A DNA stretch of 64,000 nucleotides, taken from assembly GCF_002864685.1 (NCBI RefSeq), contig NZ_NMQZ01000022.1:1-64000 (forward strand), written 5' to 3'. The notes below the pieces were generated by a model. The model ran no database searches. It was not told the origin of the DNA and saw only the letters and a list, made by a program, of their open reading frames with translations. Shown here in pieces: positions 10,971 to 20,348 of this stretch. A program made the position numbers and the translations under genes. Every line of letters begins with the position of its first letter. Within the stretch, counting starts at the first letter, position 1. This DNA is from Alloalcanivorax mobilis (GTDB lineage Bacteria; Pseudomonadota; Gammaproteobacteria; Pseudomonadales; Alcanivoracaceae).

Positions 10971-11686
10971 GACAGATTGTTCTGGATACCGAAACCACCG
11001 GCCTGGACCCGCTCGGCGGACACCGTATCATCGAAATTGGCTGTGTCGAAGTGGAGAACCGCCGGCTTACCGGCAATAACCTGCATCTCTACATCAACCC
11101 GGAGCGGGACATCGACGAAGGCGCGCTGGAAGTGCACGGCATTACCCGTGAATTCCTCTCCGACAAGCCGGTCTTCGAACACATCGTTGATGAACTGATC
11201 GGTTTCATCGACGGCGCCGAGCTGGTGATTCACAACGCGCCGTTCGACGTCGGCTTTCTCAACCACGAGTTCAAGCTGCTCAAGCGCGGCCTGGGCACCG
11301 TGGAGCAGCGCTGCGGGATTCTCGACACCCTGAGAATGGCGCGCGAAATGCACCCGGGCCAAAAGAACAGCCTGGATGCGCTGTGCCGGCGCTACCATGT
11401 GGAAAATGGCCACCGCGAGCTGCACGGCGCGTTGCTGGACGCGGAGATCCTCGCCGACGTCTATCTGGCGATGACCGGTGGCCAGACGCGCCTGTCGCTG
11501 GGCGGCGCCGACACCGGCGGCCAGCACGGCCAGGTGGCGGAAACGATCCGCCGGCTGAGCGCCGACCGGCCGGCCATTGCCGTGATTCGCGCCAGCGAAG
11601 ACGATCTGCAGCGCCATCGCCATAAGCTTGAAACGATGGCCGGCAACAACGATCAGCTCACCCTCTGGCAGCAGCTGGAAGGGTAA
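10967..11686 (+). CDS. dnaQ: DNA polymerase III epsilon subunit (3'-5' proofreading exonuclease)
   Basis: A 239-residue DEDDh exonuclease. Exo I is [10 protein letters not shown], Exo II is HNAPFDVGF and Exo III is [14 protein letters not shown]. The C-terminal tail that binds the alpha subunit is present, ending [12 protein letters not shown]. It starts with GTG, which overlaps the rnhA stop. A GC hairpin follows at 11691-11709. Confidence 0.96.
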   Translation: MRQIVLDTETTGLDPLGGHRIIEIGCVEVENRRLTGNNLHLYINPERDIDEGALEVHGITREFLSDKPVFEHIVDELIGFIDGAELVIHNAPFDVGFLNHEFKLLKRGLGTVEQRCGILDTLRMAREMHPGQKNSLDALCRRYHVENGHRELHGALLDAEILADVYLAMTGGQTRLSLGGADTGGQHGQVAETIRRLSADRPAIAVIRASEDDLQRHRHKLETMAGNNDQLTLWQQLEG

Positions 11687-11690
11687 AACC

Positions 11691-11709
11691 GCCGCGCCCC
11701 CAGCGCGGC
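11691..11709. terminator. Bidirectional terminator hairpin between dnaQ and nhaB
   Basis: GCCGCGC at 11691-11697 pairs with GCGCGGC at 11703-11709 around a 5-nt loop, between two convergent genes. A strong T-run is missing, so efficiency is uncertain. Confidence 0.6.
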
Positions 11710-11716
11710 GCCTTGA

Positions 11717-13321
11717 TCAAAGCGACCCGGGGGCGCGGTGGTCGGCGCCGGCCTCCAGATTCAGGTCGCGCGCCTGGTGATGTTCGATCCAGCCTTGCTG
11801 GTACATCCATTGGGTGGCCGGTTCCAGCGCCACCGACGCCATCAGCAGGCCGGTGAGGCTCATGACCACGGTGTAGGGCAGGGCCATCAAAACCATGCGC
11901 CCATAGGACAACCGCACCAGCGGCGCCAACGCCGAGGTGAGCAGGAACAAGAACGCCGCCTGGCCGTTCGGCGTGGCCACCGAAGGAATATTGGTACCGG
12001 TGTTGATCGCGATCGCCAGCAGGTCAAAGGTGTCGCGGCTGATCTCGTTGTTCAGTAACGCTTTGCTCACTTCGTCCATGTAGACGGTGGCCACGAACAC
12101 ATTGTCCGAGATTGCCGAGAGCAGGCCGTTGGCGATATAGAACGCCGGCGCCTGGACATGCCGCTCAAGCTGCAGCACGAACTCGATCAGCGGCGTGAAC
12201 AACTGCTGATCGGCGATCACCGCGACAATCGCGAAGAACACGGTGAGCAGGGCGGTGAACGGCAACGCCTCTTCAAACGCCTGGCCGAGGCGATGCTCCT
12301 CGATGATGCCGCAGAACGAGGTGGCGAGAATAATCACGCTCAGCCCCACCAGTCCCACCGCCGCCGCATGGGTGGCCAGCCCCACCACCAGCCACAGCGC
12401 GATCAGCGCCTGCACGGCGAGATTGACCTTGTCGCGCAAAGTGCGCCGCCGGGCCAGTTCGCTGGCGTGCTGCGCCATGATCGAACGCACCTTGTCCGGC
12501 AGGCCTTCGCCATAGCCGAAGGCGCCGCTGATTTCCAATAACGCGCAGGTGAGCAGGCCCATCACCAGTACCGGCAGGCTGATCGGCGCCATGCGCAGGA
12601 AAAACTCACCGAATTCCCACTGCGCCTGGGTGGCGATCAGCAGGTTCTGTGGCTCGCCCACCAGGGTGCAAACGCCGCCCAGCGCGGTGCCCACGGCGGC
12701 GTGCATCAGCAGGCTGCGCAGGAAAGCGCGGAAGCGCCGCAGATCCTCACGATGCAGTTCCTGAACGGCGGTGTCGTCGCCGTGGTCGTGGCTTTGCTGG
12801 CTGTTGCCGGAGGCGACCTTGTGATAGATGCCGTAGAAGCCGGTGCACACGGCGATCACCACCGCGGTCACGGTCAGGGCATCCAGAAACGCCGACAGCG
12901 CCGCCGCGGCGATCGAGAACAGCAGGCTAAGCACCACCTTGGAGCGCACCCCCAGCAGAATGCGGGTAAAGGTGTAGAGCAGCAGGTCCTTGAGGAAGAA
13001 GATGCCGGCGACCATGAAGATCAGCAGCAATAGCACCTCCATGTTGCCCTCAACCTTGTGGAGCACCATTTCCGGGGTGGTGAGGCCGATGATCAGCGCC
13101 TCGATGGCGAGCAGGCCGCCAGGCTGGAGTGGATAGCATTTCAGCGCCATCGCCAGGGTGAAAATGAACTCCGCCATCAACAGCCAACCGGCCGTCACTT
13201 CGCCGAGGGTCCAAGCGACCAGGGGATTGATGATCAGGAAACCAACAATGGTGGCTTTGTACCAGGCGGGCGCCTGACCGAGGAAATTCTGCGCAAAAGC
13301 GCGACCAACGTGGGTGGTCAT
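11717..13321 (-). CDS. nhaB: Na+/H+ antiporter NhaB
   Basis: A 534-residue inner-membrane antiporter that extrudes Na+ in exchange for H+. The NhaB start is clear ([17 protein letters not shown], then the LIINPLVAW helix). About 12 hydrophobic segments follow, including [24 protein letters not shown] and [16 protein letters not shown], both hallmark regions. A His/Asp-rich loop ([17 protein letters not shown]) separates the halves. It lies in the same position as in Pseudomonas, convergent with dnaQ. Confidence 0.96.
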   Translation of the reverse strand: MTTHVGRAFAQNFLGQAPAWYKATIVGFLIINPLVAWTLGEVTAGWLLMAEFIFTLAMALKCYPLQPGGLLAIEALIIGLTTPEMVLHKVEGNMEVLLLLIFMVAGIFFLKDLLLYTFTRILLGVRSKVVLSLLFSIAAAALSAFLDALTVTAVVIAVCTGFYGIYHKVASGNSQQSHDHGDDTAVQELHREDLRRFRAFLRSLLMHAAVGTALGGVCTLVGEPQNLLIATQAQWEFGEFFLRMAPISLPVLVMGLLTCALLEISGAFGYGEGLPDKVRSIMAQHASELARRRTLRDKVNLAVQALIALWLVVGLATHAAAVGLVGLSVIILATSFCGIIEEHRLGQAFEEALPFTALLTVFFAIVAVIADQQLFTPLIEFVLQLERHVQAPAFYIANGLLSAISDNVFVATVYMDEVSKALLNNEISRDTFDLLAIAINTGTNIPSVATPNGQAAFLFLLTSALAPLVRLSYGRMVLMALPYTVVMSLTGLLMASVALEPATQWMYQQGWIEHHQARDLNLEAGADHRAPGSL

Positions 13322-13741
13322 GACACGACTTCCTGCCGGTTATTATTGGGAGGCTCTGGAATCCTCTGAATCTCCGCCGTGGTTTTCCTGCTAGGGTTTT
13401 CCGGCTCACGTCCGCGCCGGAACAGCCGGGCCCATGGGGCGTATTCAGAGGTTTACCGGGCGCGGCAATCATAAGCACTTCCCGGGCACTTGCAAAACGG
13501 CGTACATCCCAAGGGCTTGCGCAGGCGGTTTCGCGGCTCCGTGATGGCTCCCCCGTTGCCTGTGGCAGGGTTATCATTTTTCCTTTAAATCAGTTGCTTA
13601 GGAAAGAAAGTTGACGCATTGTTTAGGGAAACATTGAGTCATCCCGGCACGCGCCGGCGGTCAGGCCGGTGCTCCGGTGGGGTACCGGGTTGCGTGGCCC
13701 GGGCGCCGTTATAATAAACATCGGGTGTTCGCGGAGAATCC
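13322..13741. other. Divergent intergenic region nhaB/fimL
   Basis: 420 bp with no credible gene; an open frame at 13050-13577 is mostly antisense to nhaB. It must hold both promoters. Near the fimL side is a perfect TATAAT at 13710-13715. The centre (about 13580-13640) is markedly AT-richer than its surroundings. Confidence 0.6.
13690..13715 (+). promoter_or_regulatory. Possible fimL promoter
   Basis: TATAAT at 13710-13715 lies 26 bp before the fimL ATG. The only nearby -35-like element, TTGCGT at 13690-13695, is 14 bp away, which is short, so the -10 box is the supported part. Confidence 0.4.
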
Positions 13742-15433
13742 ATGGTCGCCATTACCAACACCACCTCGCTGACTTTTCTGAAAGACGCCATCGATACCAC
13801 GCTTGGCGAAGCGGAGGCGAACGTCGAGGCGTTCGCTGAAGATCAGGCTCAGCCGGCTGTGCTGGATCAATGCGCGGAATCGTTTCATCAGCTGCGCGGT
13901 ATCTCGCAGATGCTGGAGCTGTCCGCCGCCGCCTTGCTCAGTGAAGAGATGGAGCTGGCCTGCCAGGAGCTGAAGCGCCATGGCGAGCGGCCGCTGATGC
14001 AGGCGCTGAGCAATGCCGTGGTGCTGCTCGGGCGCTATTTCGAATACGTTCAGCTTAAGGACCGCACGCTGCCGGAAATGTTGATCGGCGGCATTAATGA
14101 GTTACGCCGCGCCGCCGGCAAGGCGCTGATTCAAGAAAGCCATTTCTTCAGCGTCGACCTGTCGAGGCCGCGCACGCCGCCGGCGGCGCCCGGTGACCAC
14201 ATCGCCCTGGCCCGGCAAAGCCGGCGCTTGCGGCATATGTATCAGGTCGGCCTGCTGGGCCTGCTGCGCGGCCAGAACCGGGACGCGCACCTGAGATTGA
14301 TGGCGCGAGCCCTGGAGCGCGTCGATGGCCTGTCTGGCGCAGGCGCCAACAGCCGCTTCTGGTGGGTGGCCCGGGCCGCCACCGAAACCCTGGCGGTGGA
14401 TGGCCTGGTGATCACCCCCGCGCGCAAGGCGCTGCTGGCCCAGTATGATCGGCAATTGAAGAAACTGATCTACGACGGCGACCATGCCCTGCAACAGGAA
14501 GCGCCACTGCTGTTGATCAAAGAGAGCCTCTATCTGACCAGCCTGGGTGCCGGCAGCGGGCCGGCCGCCGCCGAGGTGCGTGCCGCCTTCGCCCTGGAAC
14601 GCGGCGCCAGCGACGCGGATTTGCAGCGCGAGCTGGCGCTGATGACCGGCTCCAGAGGCTCGGTGATCCGTTCCGTCGCCGGCGCCCTCAAGGATGAGAT
14701 CAATCAGATCAAGGAGACCCTGGACCTGGCCGCCCAGGGCGTGGCGGATGTCGATTACCGGGCGGTCGCCGAAGGCATGCGCCGGGTCGCCAGCACTCTG
14801 GAGATGGTCGGTAAGGAATCAGAAGCCGCCGCCCTGCGTGAGCGCGCCACCCAGGTGGCGGGCTGGCCCGCCGACACGGACGTGGACAGCGGCGACTTCC
14901 ATGCCCTGGTCGATGATCTGCTCGCCGCCGAGAACATCGTTGCCTCTCTGGAGCGCAGCCTGGCGCCCTCGGACGACGTGCGCCGCGCAGCCACCAACAG
15001 CCGTATTTCACTGTATCAACTGGATGAGGCGCGCATGACCGTGGTGGGCGAGTGCCGCGCCGGGCTGGCGCTGGCGAAACGTTCGCTGGCCGCGTATATG
15101 GAAAACCAGTGGGACCCGATGCACCTGAGCAACCTGCCGGGCACCTTCGCGAGCATTTCCGGCGGGCTGATGTTTCTGGAGCTGGAGCGCGCCTGCCAGG
15201 TGGTGAAGGCGTGCCGGGCGCAGATCGAGGAACAACTGATCGGCGCCAGCCAGCCGCCCGGCCAGCCAGTCATGGAAACCCTTGCCGACGCGCTCACCGG
15301 GATCGATTACTATCTGGAGAGCATGGAAGAGCAAAAACCGATTGGTGATGGCGTCTTGGACGTGGCCGAACAAGCGGTGGCCGAGCTGGGCTACCCGGTG
15401 ACCCACGACGCCACGGGGAGTGAGCGTGTCTGA
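13742..15433 (+). CDS. fimL: FimL-type ChpA-N-terminal-like protein (type IV pilus/cAMP regulation)
   Basis: A 563-residue soluble protein, the usual size of FimL, which resembles the N-terminal half of the ChpA chemotaxis kinase but has no kinase or receiver domain. In P. aeruginosa FimL promotes adenylate cyclase activity and twitching. The assignment rests on the length, the helical Hpt-like repeats and the nhaB-fimL-nudC order. In the first domain the sequence ESFHQLRGISQM keeps an Hpt-like H-x-L-R-G histidine (H49). GGAG lies just upstream of the start ATG. It overlaps nudC by a few bases. Confidence 0.82.
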   Translation: MVAITNTTSLTFLKDAIDTTLGEAEANVEAFAEDQAQPAVLDQCAESFHQLRGISQMLELSAAALLSEEMELACQELKRHGERPLMQALSNAVVLLGRYFEYVQLKDRTLPEMLIGGINELRRAAGKALIQESHFFSVDLSRPRTPPAAPGDHIALARQSRRLRHMYQVGLLGLLRGQNRDAHLRLMARALERVDGLSGAGANSRFWWVARAATETLAVDGLVITPARKALLAQYDRQLKKLIYDGDHALQQEAPLLLIKESLYLTSLGAGSGPAAAEVRAAFALERGASDADLQRELALMTGSRGSVIRSVAGALKDEINQIKETLDLAAQGVADVDYRAVAEGMRRVASTLEMVGKESEAAALRERATQVAGWPADTDVDSGDFHALVDDLLAAENIVASLERSLAPSDDVRRAATNSRISLYQLDEARMTVVGECRAGLALAKRSLAAYMENQWDPMHLSNLPGTFASISGGLMFLELERACQVVKACRAQIEEQLIGASQPPGQPVMETLADALTGIDYYLESMEEQKPIGDGVLDVAEQAVAELGYPVTHDATGSERV

Positions 15434-16271
15434 AAGTGATATCAATCCGATGGACCTGTCGTCGCCGGAACCGCGCGACGCCGATCAGGCCTGGTTGTTC
15501 GTGATCCACGACCAACAGCTGTGTGTTTCCCCGGAGCGCGCTCCGGACGCCGGTTTGCCGCGCGCGCCGGCGTTTTTGCTGCGTCAGCACCCGAGCTACC
15601 GCTTCCTCGGCCTGCTCAACGGCGAGCCGTGCTATGTCTGCCGGCAGGCGGACCACGAGCTCTCCGATGGGCCGCTCTATCCGGTGCAATTGCGCGAATT
15701 GATGGGCGAGATGGACGAGGCCCTGTTCACCATGGCGGCGCGCGCCTTGCAGGTGTTGAGCTGGCTCGGCAATCACCGCTTCTGTAGCCGTTGTGGCGCG
15801 CCCACCGAGCCGCATGAGCGTGAGCTGGCGATGCTGTGCAGCGCCTGCGATTACCGCCAGTACCCACGCATCACGCCCTGCATCATCGCCCTGGTCAGCG
15901 ACGGTGAGTACGCGCTGCTGGGCCGCTCGGCGCGCTTTCCATCCGGGTTCTATTCTTGCCTGGCCGGATTCATGGAAGCCGGTGAAACCGCCGAGCAGGC
16001 GGTGCGTCGGGAGGTAATGGAAGAGGTCGGCGTGCGCGTCGATGAGCTGCGTTACGCGCGCAGCCAGTCGTGGCCGTTTCCCCATTCGCTGATGATCGGC
16101 TTTCAGGCTCGCTACGCCGGCGGCGATATTCATATCGATGACGATGAAATCGTCGACGCGCGCTGGTTCCACTACAACGATCTGCCACGCATACCGCCGC
16201 CGGGCAGCATCGCGCGTACCTTGATCGATGACTGGCGCGGCGCCTTTCAGCCATTACACGACGGCCGCTAG
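15426..16271 (+). CDS. nudC: NAD(H) pyrophosphatase / RNA-NAD decapping hydrolase NudC
   Basis: Hydrolyses NADH to NMNH and AMP and removes NAD caps from RNA. The 281-residue protein carries the four-cysteine zinc ribbon (CSRCGAP then CSACDYRQYP), a Nudix box (GFMEAGETAEQAVRREVMEEVG) and the NADH-specific motif SQSWPFPHSLM. I prefer GTG 15426, with GGGGAG five bases upstream, over GTG 15420, which overlaps that sequence. It overlaps the fimL 3' end by 8 bp. Confidence 0.93.
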   Translation: MSESDINPMDLSSPEPRDADQAWLFVIHDQQLCVSPERAPDAGLPRAPAFLLRQHPSYRFLGLLNGEPCYVCRQADHELSDGPLYPVQLRELMGEMDEALFTMAARALQVLSWLGNHRFCSRCGAPTEPHERELAMLCSACDYRQYPRITPCIIALVSDGEYALLGRSARFPSGFYSCLAGFMEAGETAEQAVRREVMEEVGVRVDELRYARSQSWPFPHSLMIGFQARYAGGDIHIDDDEIVDARWFHYNDLPRIPPPGSIARTLIDDWRGAFQPLHDGR

Positions 16272-16283
16272 AGGGCGCCTTTA

Positions 16284-16931
16284 ATGAGCTTCAATCTCGC
16301 ACCCGTGGGCATTCTGGCGATCAGCCTCGTTCTGGTTCTGCTCGGCGCCTGGATACTGCTGCGCCACCGCTGGGTGCTGCAGTGGATCAAGGGCACGCTC
16401 GGCCTGGCGGTGCTGGCGATGGCGGTCTACCTGGTGCTGGTGGCGATCAATCTGTACAGCTTTCAGGAGCTGAACGGTGAAACGCCGGTGGCCACCGTCA
16501 GTTTTCGTGCCGCCGGCGAGCAAGCCTATATCGCCACGCTCACGCGGGCCGACGGCACCGCCCGGGACTACCGGCTGCGCGGTGATCAATGGCAGCTGGA
16601 TGCCCGGGTGATCAAATGGAAAACGCCTTTTGCCCTGCTCGGCCTGAAACCCGGTTACCAGCTGGATCGTCTTCAGGGGCGCTATTTCGCCCTTGAAGAC
16701 GAGCGCTCCAAGGAACGCACCGTCTATGGCCTGCGCGACCAGGCAGTGGGGCTGGATATCTGGCGCCAGGCGCGCGAGGGCTGGAGTTTCCTGGTCGATG
16801 CGCGCTATGGTAGCGCCGCTTATCTGCCAATGGCCGATGGCGCCATTTTCGAAGTAACCGTGACCCCGGGCGGTCTGATGGGCCGCCCCCTGAACGGCAG
16901 TGCCCAGCAAGCCGTGTCGGGGTGGCAATAA
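16284..16931 (+). CDS. Predicted membrane-anchored protein (PA1824-like)
   Basis: A 215-residue protein with two N-terminal transmembrane helices (ILAISLVLVLLGAWILL and TLGLAVLAMAVYLVLVAINLYSF), then a soluble domain of about 150 residues, probably periplasmic, that is rich in aromatic and charged residues. It follows nudC by 12 bp, so is probably co-transcribed. The same kind of protein follows nudC in Pseudomonas. Biochemical function unknown. Confidence 0.8.
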   Translation: MSFNLAPVGILAISLVLVLLGAWILLRHRWVLQWIKGTLGLAVLAMAVYLVLVAINLYSFQELNGETPVATVSFRAAGEQAYIATLTRADGTARDYRLRGDQWQLDARVIKWKTPFALLGLKPGYQLDRLQGRYFALEDERSKERTVYGLRDQAVGLDIWRQAREGWSFLVDARYGSAAYLPMADGAIFEVTVTPGGLMGRPLNGSAQQAVSGWQ

Positions 16932-16960
16932 CGCGCGCGGCGGTCCGTGCGCATCCATCC

Positions 16961-16994
16961 GTGCGCAACAATCTGCCTGTGCGCAACAATCTGC
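16961..16994 (+). repeat. 16-bp direct repeat upstream of sohB
   Basis: GTGCGCAACAATCTGC occurs at 16961-16976 and again, exactly, at 16979-16994. A third degenerate copy of the GTGCGCA core is at about 16947. It sits immediately before the sohB start, so it could bear on its expression or simply be slippage-derived. Confidence 0.8.
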
Positions 16995-17005
16995 GAGAGT
17001 AGACG

Positions 17006-18058
17006 GTGATCCAGTTTCTGTTTGAGTACGGCATGTTCCTGGCCAAGGTCGCGACCCTGGTGGTGGCGATTCTGTTCGTGATCGGTGGCATCGCCACGGC
17101 CGCCGCGCGCAGCCGCCAGCGCGCCCACCGCGAGGGCGATCTGCAGGTGAAACACCTCAACGAAGAGTTCGAGGATCTGCGTGACAGCATCGAAAGTCAG
17201 GTTCTGCCCGCCGGCCTGCGCAAGGCGCAGGCCAAAAAGAAGCGCAAGGAACAAAAGGCTCTGGACAAGCAACGCAAAAAGGCCGGTGGCGACACCAAGG
17301 CCAAGCCGCGCCTGTTCGTGCTTGATTTCAACGGCGACATTCACGCCAGTGACGTGGAGCGCATGCGCAACGAGATCACCGCCTTGCTGGAAGTCGCCGA
17401 CAAAGACGACGAAGTGCTGCTGCGGCTGGAAAGCCCCGGTGGCCTGGTGCACAGCTACGGCCTGGCGGCCTCCCAGCTGAAACGGCTGCGCGGCCGTGGC
17501 CTGAAGCTGACCGTGGCGGTGGACCAGGTGGCGGCCAGCGGCGGTTACATGATGGCCTGCATCGCGGACCGCATCATCGCCGCGCCGTTTTCGGTGATCG
17601 GTTCCATTGGCGTGGTCGCCCAGGTGCCGAATTTCCATCGTCTGTTGAAGAAAAACGACATCGACGTGGAGATGATGACCGCCGGCGAGTACAAGCGCAC
17701 CGTCACCATGCTTGGCGAGAACACCGAGAAGGGCAAACGCAAATTCCAGGAAGAGCTGGAAGAGACGCACCAGTTATTCAAGAGCTTCGTGCGCGAACAC
17801 CGCCGTGGTCTGGACATCGACCAGGTGGCCACCGGCGAGCACTGGTTCGGTACCCGCGCCCGGGAGCTGGGGCTGGTGGATGAGATCATGACCAGTGATG
17901 AGTATCTGCAAACCCGCAAAGAACAGCTCGATATTTACGAATTGAGCTGGGAGCAGCGTCGCAAGCTCGCCGAGCGGCTGGGCTTTTCCATGGAGGCGGC
18001 CGGGCTGCGTCTGGTTGACCGCTTCTGGCACCGTGGTTCCCAGCGTCATTTGCACTGA
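17006..18058 (+). CDS. sohB: Inner-membrane peptidase SohB (S49 family)
   Basis: A 350-residue signal-peptide-peptidase-like serine protease. An N-terminal transmembrane helix (KVATLVVAILFVIGGIA) is followed by a charged Lys-rich linker, then the S49 domain with the nucleophile serine in QVAASGGYMMACIAD and the dyad lysine in EYKRTVTMLGENTEKGK. Start codon GTG. The C-terminus is the usual LRLVDRFWHR type. Confidence 0.93.
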   Translation: MIQFLFEYGMFLAKVATLVVAILFVIGGIATAAARSRQRAHREGDLQVKHLNEEFEDLRDSIESQVLPAGLRKAQAKKKRKEQKALDKQRKKAGGDTKAKPRLFVLDFNGDIHASDVERMRNEITALLEVADKDDEVLLRLESPGGLVHSYGLAASQLKRLRGRGLKLTVAVDQVAASGGYMMACIADRIIAAPFSVIGSIGVVAQVPNFHRLLKKNDIDVEMMTAGEYKRTVTMLGENTEKGKRKFQEELEETHQLFKSFVREHRRGLDIDQVATGEHWFGTRARELGLVDEIMTSDEYLQTRKEQLDIYELSWEQRRKLAERLGFSMEAAGLRLVDRFWHRGSQRHLH

Positions 18059-18087
18059 TCCGGCTGGCTGGCCGGTAGGAGAGAGGC

Positions 18088-19080
18088 ATGGCCTTCAAGG
18101 CATTGATTACCGACAAAACCGACAGCGGCTATCAGAGCCATATCGGCGAGCGTAACCTGGAAGACCTGCCCGAGGGCGAGGTTCTGGTTAAAGTCGCCTA
18201 TTCGTCCTTGAACTACAAAGACGCTTTGTCCGCATCGGGCAACAAGGGCGTCACGCGGTCTTTCCCGCACACTCCCGGCATTGACGCGGTGGGCGTGGTG
18301 GAGCAGGCGGCGAACGGCCCGTTCAGCGTCGGCGACGCGGTGATCTGCACCGGTTACGACCTGGGCATGAACACCGCCGGCGGCTACGGCGATTACATCC
18401 GCGTACCGGCGGAGTGGCTGGTGCCGCTGCCGCGGGGGCTGCAACCCCGTGACGCCATGGTGCTTGGCACCGCCGGCCTGACCGCCGCGCTGTGCGTGGA
18501 AGCGTTGCTGGATACCGGTTTGCAACCCGATCAGGGCGAAATCCTGGTGACCGGCGCCACCGGCGGCGTCGGCAGCACGGCGGTGTCGATCCTGTCACGG
18601 CTGGGCTTTCAAGTGGTCGCGGTCACCGGCAAGGCGGAGGCTCACGACTGGCTGCGTGAGCTGGGTGCCAGCGACATCATCGGCCGCGAAGCGCTGCTGG
18701 AGGGCACCGAAAAGCCGATGCTGAAACCGCGCTGGGCCGGGGCGGTGGACTGCGTGGGCGGCGATACCCTGGTGGGGGCTCTGAAAAGCCTCAAGTACGG
18801 CTGCAGCGCGGCCTGCTGCGGCCTGGCCGGCTCCCCCAGCCTGGCCAATCTGAGCGTGTTCCCCTTTATTCTGCGCGGCGTCAATCTTCTGGGCGTGGAC
18901 AGCGTGGAATTGCCCTGCGAAGTGAAGCAGCAGATGTGGCAGTTGCTGGCCAGTGACTGGACCCCGGACCTGAAAACCCTGGAGGCCGCCGAAGTGGAGC
19001 GCGCCGATTTGCCGCAGTGGTTCGAGCGCATCCTGGCCGGTGGGGTGCGTGGCCGGGTGGTGGTCAAGGTGGCTGGCTAA
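18088..19080 (+). CDS. acuI: Acryloyl-CoA reductase-type quinone oxidoreductase (YhdH/AcuI family)
   Basis: A 330-residue MDR-superfamily NADPH-dependent reductase without zinc ligands. Features are the N-terminal YSSLNYKDALSASG, the Rossmann glycine motif VTGATGGVGSTAVSIL and the YhdH-type ending GGVRGRVVVKVAG. AcuI reduces acryloyl-CoA to propionyl-CoA and protects against acrylate; this exact substrate is inferred from the family. The start has a good AGGAG. It follows sohB by 30 bp. Confidence 0.88.
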   Translation: MAFKALITDKTDSGYQSHIGERNLEDLPEGEVLVKVAYSSLNYKDALSASGNKGVTRSFPHTPGIDAVGVVEQAANGPFSVGDAVICTGYDLGMNTAGGYGDYIRVPAEWLVPLPRGLQPRDAMVLGTAGLTAALCVEALLDTGLQPDQGEILVTGATGGVGSTAVSILSRLGFQVVAVTGKAEAHDWLRELGASDIIGREALLEGTEKPMLKPRWAGAVDCVGGDTLVGALKSLKYGCSAACCGLAGSPSLANLSVFPFILRGVNLLGVDSVELPCEVKQQMWQLLASDWTPDLKTLEAAEVERADLPQWFERILAGGVRGRVVVKVAG

Positions 19081-19123
19081 AGCCAACCGCTGAACATCGA
19101 TCATGAGCGATAAGGAGCGTCCC

Positions 19124-20182
19124 ATGAGCGCAACGTCGTCGCCCGGCACGCCGGGCTGGGTCAAATTCTCGCTGCAACTGGACGGCGCCGGTGGCGCCGT
19201 TCCTTTCACTCTGCAAGAGCGTTTGCCGGATACCGGCAGCCCGGTCTGGGTGCACCTGGATTACACCTTCAGCGAGGCCCGCGAATGGCTTGAACGGCAG
19301 ACGGCGGTGCCGGAAGCCGCCGTGGAAGCCTTGCTGGCCCAGGAGACCCGGCCCCGGGTCTCCGACGTGGGCGGCGGCCTACTGGTCTATCTGCGCGGGG
19401 TGAATCTGTACCCGGATGCGCGCCCCGAGGACATGATCGCGGTGCGTCTGTGGGTCAAGGATCGTCTCGTCATCAGCACCCAGAAACGGCAGTTGTTCAC
19501 CCTTACTGAAATCACCGAGGACCTGGCCAAGGGGCAGGGGCCGACGTCGGCGTCCCAGTTGCTGGCCTGGCTGGTGGACGGCCTGATCTGGCGCATGGAA
19601 GAGGTGATCGAACGCATCGAGGATCTGGTGGGCGAGTGCTCGGACAGCCTGGAGCACTCCCCGGACCGGGCGCTGACCCACGCGATCAGCAGCGTGCGCC
19701 GACGCGCCATTGCCCTGCGCCGCTACCTGGCGCCGCAACGGGAGGCGATCACCCGCCTGCAGAGCGACACGCGGCTGGAACGCCACGACAGCGAGCTGAT
19801 CCGGGAAGCCGGCGACCGGCTGCAGCGCCTGGTGGAAGATCTGGACGCCGCCCGCGACCAGGCCACGCTGTTGCAGGAAGAAGTGTTCGCGATTCAGAAC
19901 GAAGCGATCAATGACCGCATGTATCTGCTCGCCATTATCAGCGCCATTTTCCTGCCGCTGGGCTTTCTCACCGGGCTGTTCGGCATCAATATCGGCGGCA
20001 TGCCCGGCGTTGAAGACCCCCACGCGTTCTGGTGGTTTGTCGGCTTCCTGGTGGTGATCTCGTTGGGCTTGCTGTTCTGGATGATCCGCCGCCGCTGGTT
20101 CGGCAACCGCGCCAGCAAGGCGGTACGCCTGGGTCGGCTCGGGATTCTGCCGCGCACCAACTGGTTGCTTAGGAAGAAGTAG
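19124..20182 (+). CDS. zntB: Zinc transporter ZntB / CorA-family ion channel
   Basis: About 352 residues. A large N-terminal cytoplasmic funnel domain is followed by a long coiled-coil stretch and two C-terminal transmembrane helices. The loop between them reads LTGLFGINIGGMPGVEDPHAFWW, the ZntB variant in which CorA's GMN is GIN. I choose ATG 19124, which has AAGGAG six bases upstream, rather than ATG 19103. Known ZntB proteins move Zn2+; the direction is debated. Convergent with cysI. Confidence 0.88.
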   Translation: MSATSSPGTPGWVKFSLQLDGAGGAVPFTLQERLPDTGSPVWVHLDYTFSEAREWLERQTAVPEAAVEALLAQETRPRVSDVGGGLLVYLRGVNLYPDARPEDMIAVRLWVKDRLVISTQKRQLFTLTEITEDLAKGQGPTSASQLLAWLVDGLIWRMEEVIERIEDLVGECSDSLEHSPDRALTHAISSVRRRAIALRRYLAPQREAITRLQSDTRLERHDSELIREAGDRLQRLVEDLDAARDQATLLQEEVFAIQNEAINDRMYLLAIISAIFLPLGFLTGLFGINIGGMPGVEDPHAFWWFVGFLVVISLGLLFWMIRRRWFGNRASKAVRLGRLGILPRTNWLLRKK

Positions 20183-20191
20183 GTTTTCTGT

Positions 20192-20348
20192 GTCGGACGT
20201 CTGACGTCGGATGTCCGACGCCAAGGTCAAAAGCCGTTGTTTAGAGCCTTGCGACTACGCGAACGGATCTCACCTGGCGCCAGACTTTGAGTGGCGGGTT
20301 GTTGAGCGTCAGACGTCCGACGTCAGACGTCAGACGTCAGACGTCAGA
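20192..20348. repeat. GACGTC-type microrepeats: hairpin plus six tandem heptamers
   Basis: GTCGGAC (20192-20198) pairs with GTCCGAC (20213-20219), forming a hairpin after zntB. At 20307-20348 there are six direct heptamers, CGTCAGA five times and one CGTCCGA. The two clusters are mutually complementary and lie between convergent genes, so they could form one long stem that stops transcription. The cluster also supplies the last codons and stop of the DUF934 gene. Confidence 0.85.

Noticed and set aside
20307-20348. CRISPR-like array
   Set aside because: Units are 7 bp with no spacers and no cas genes nearby; these are simple tandem repeats.
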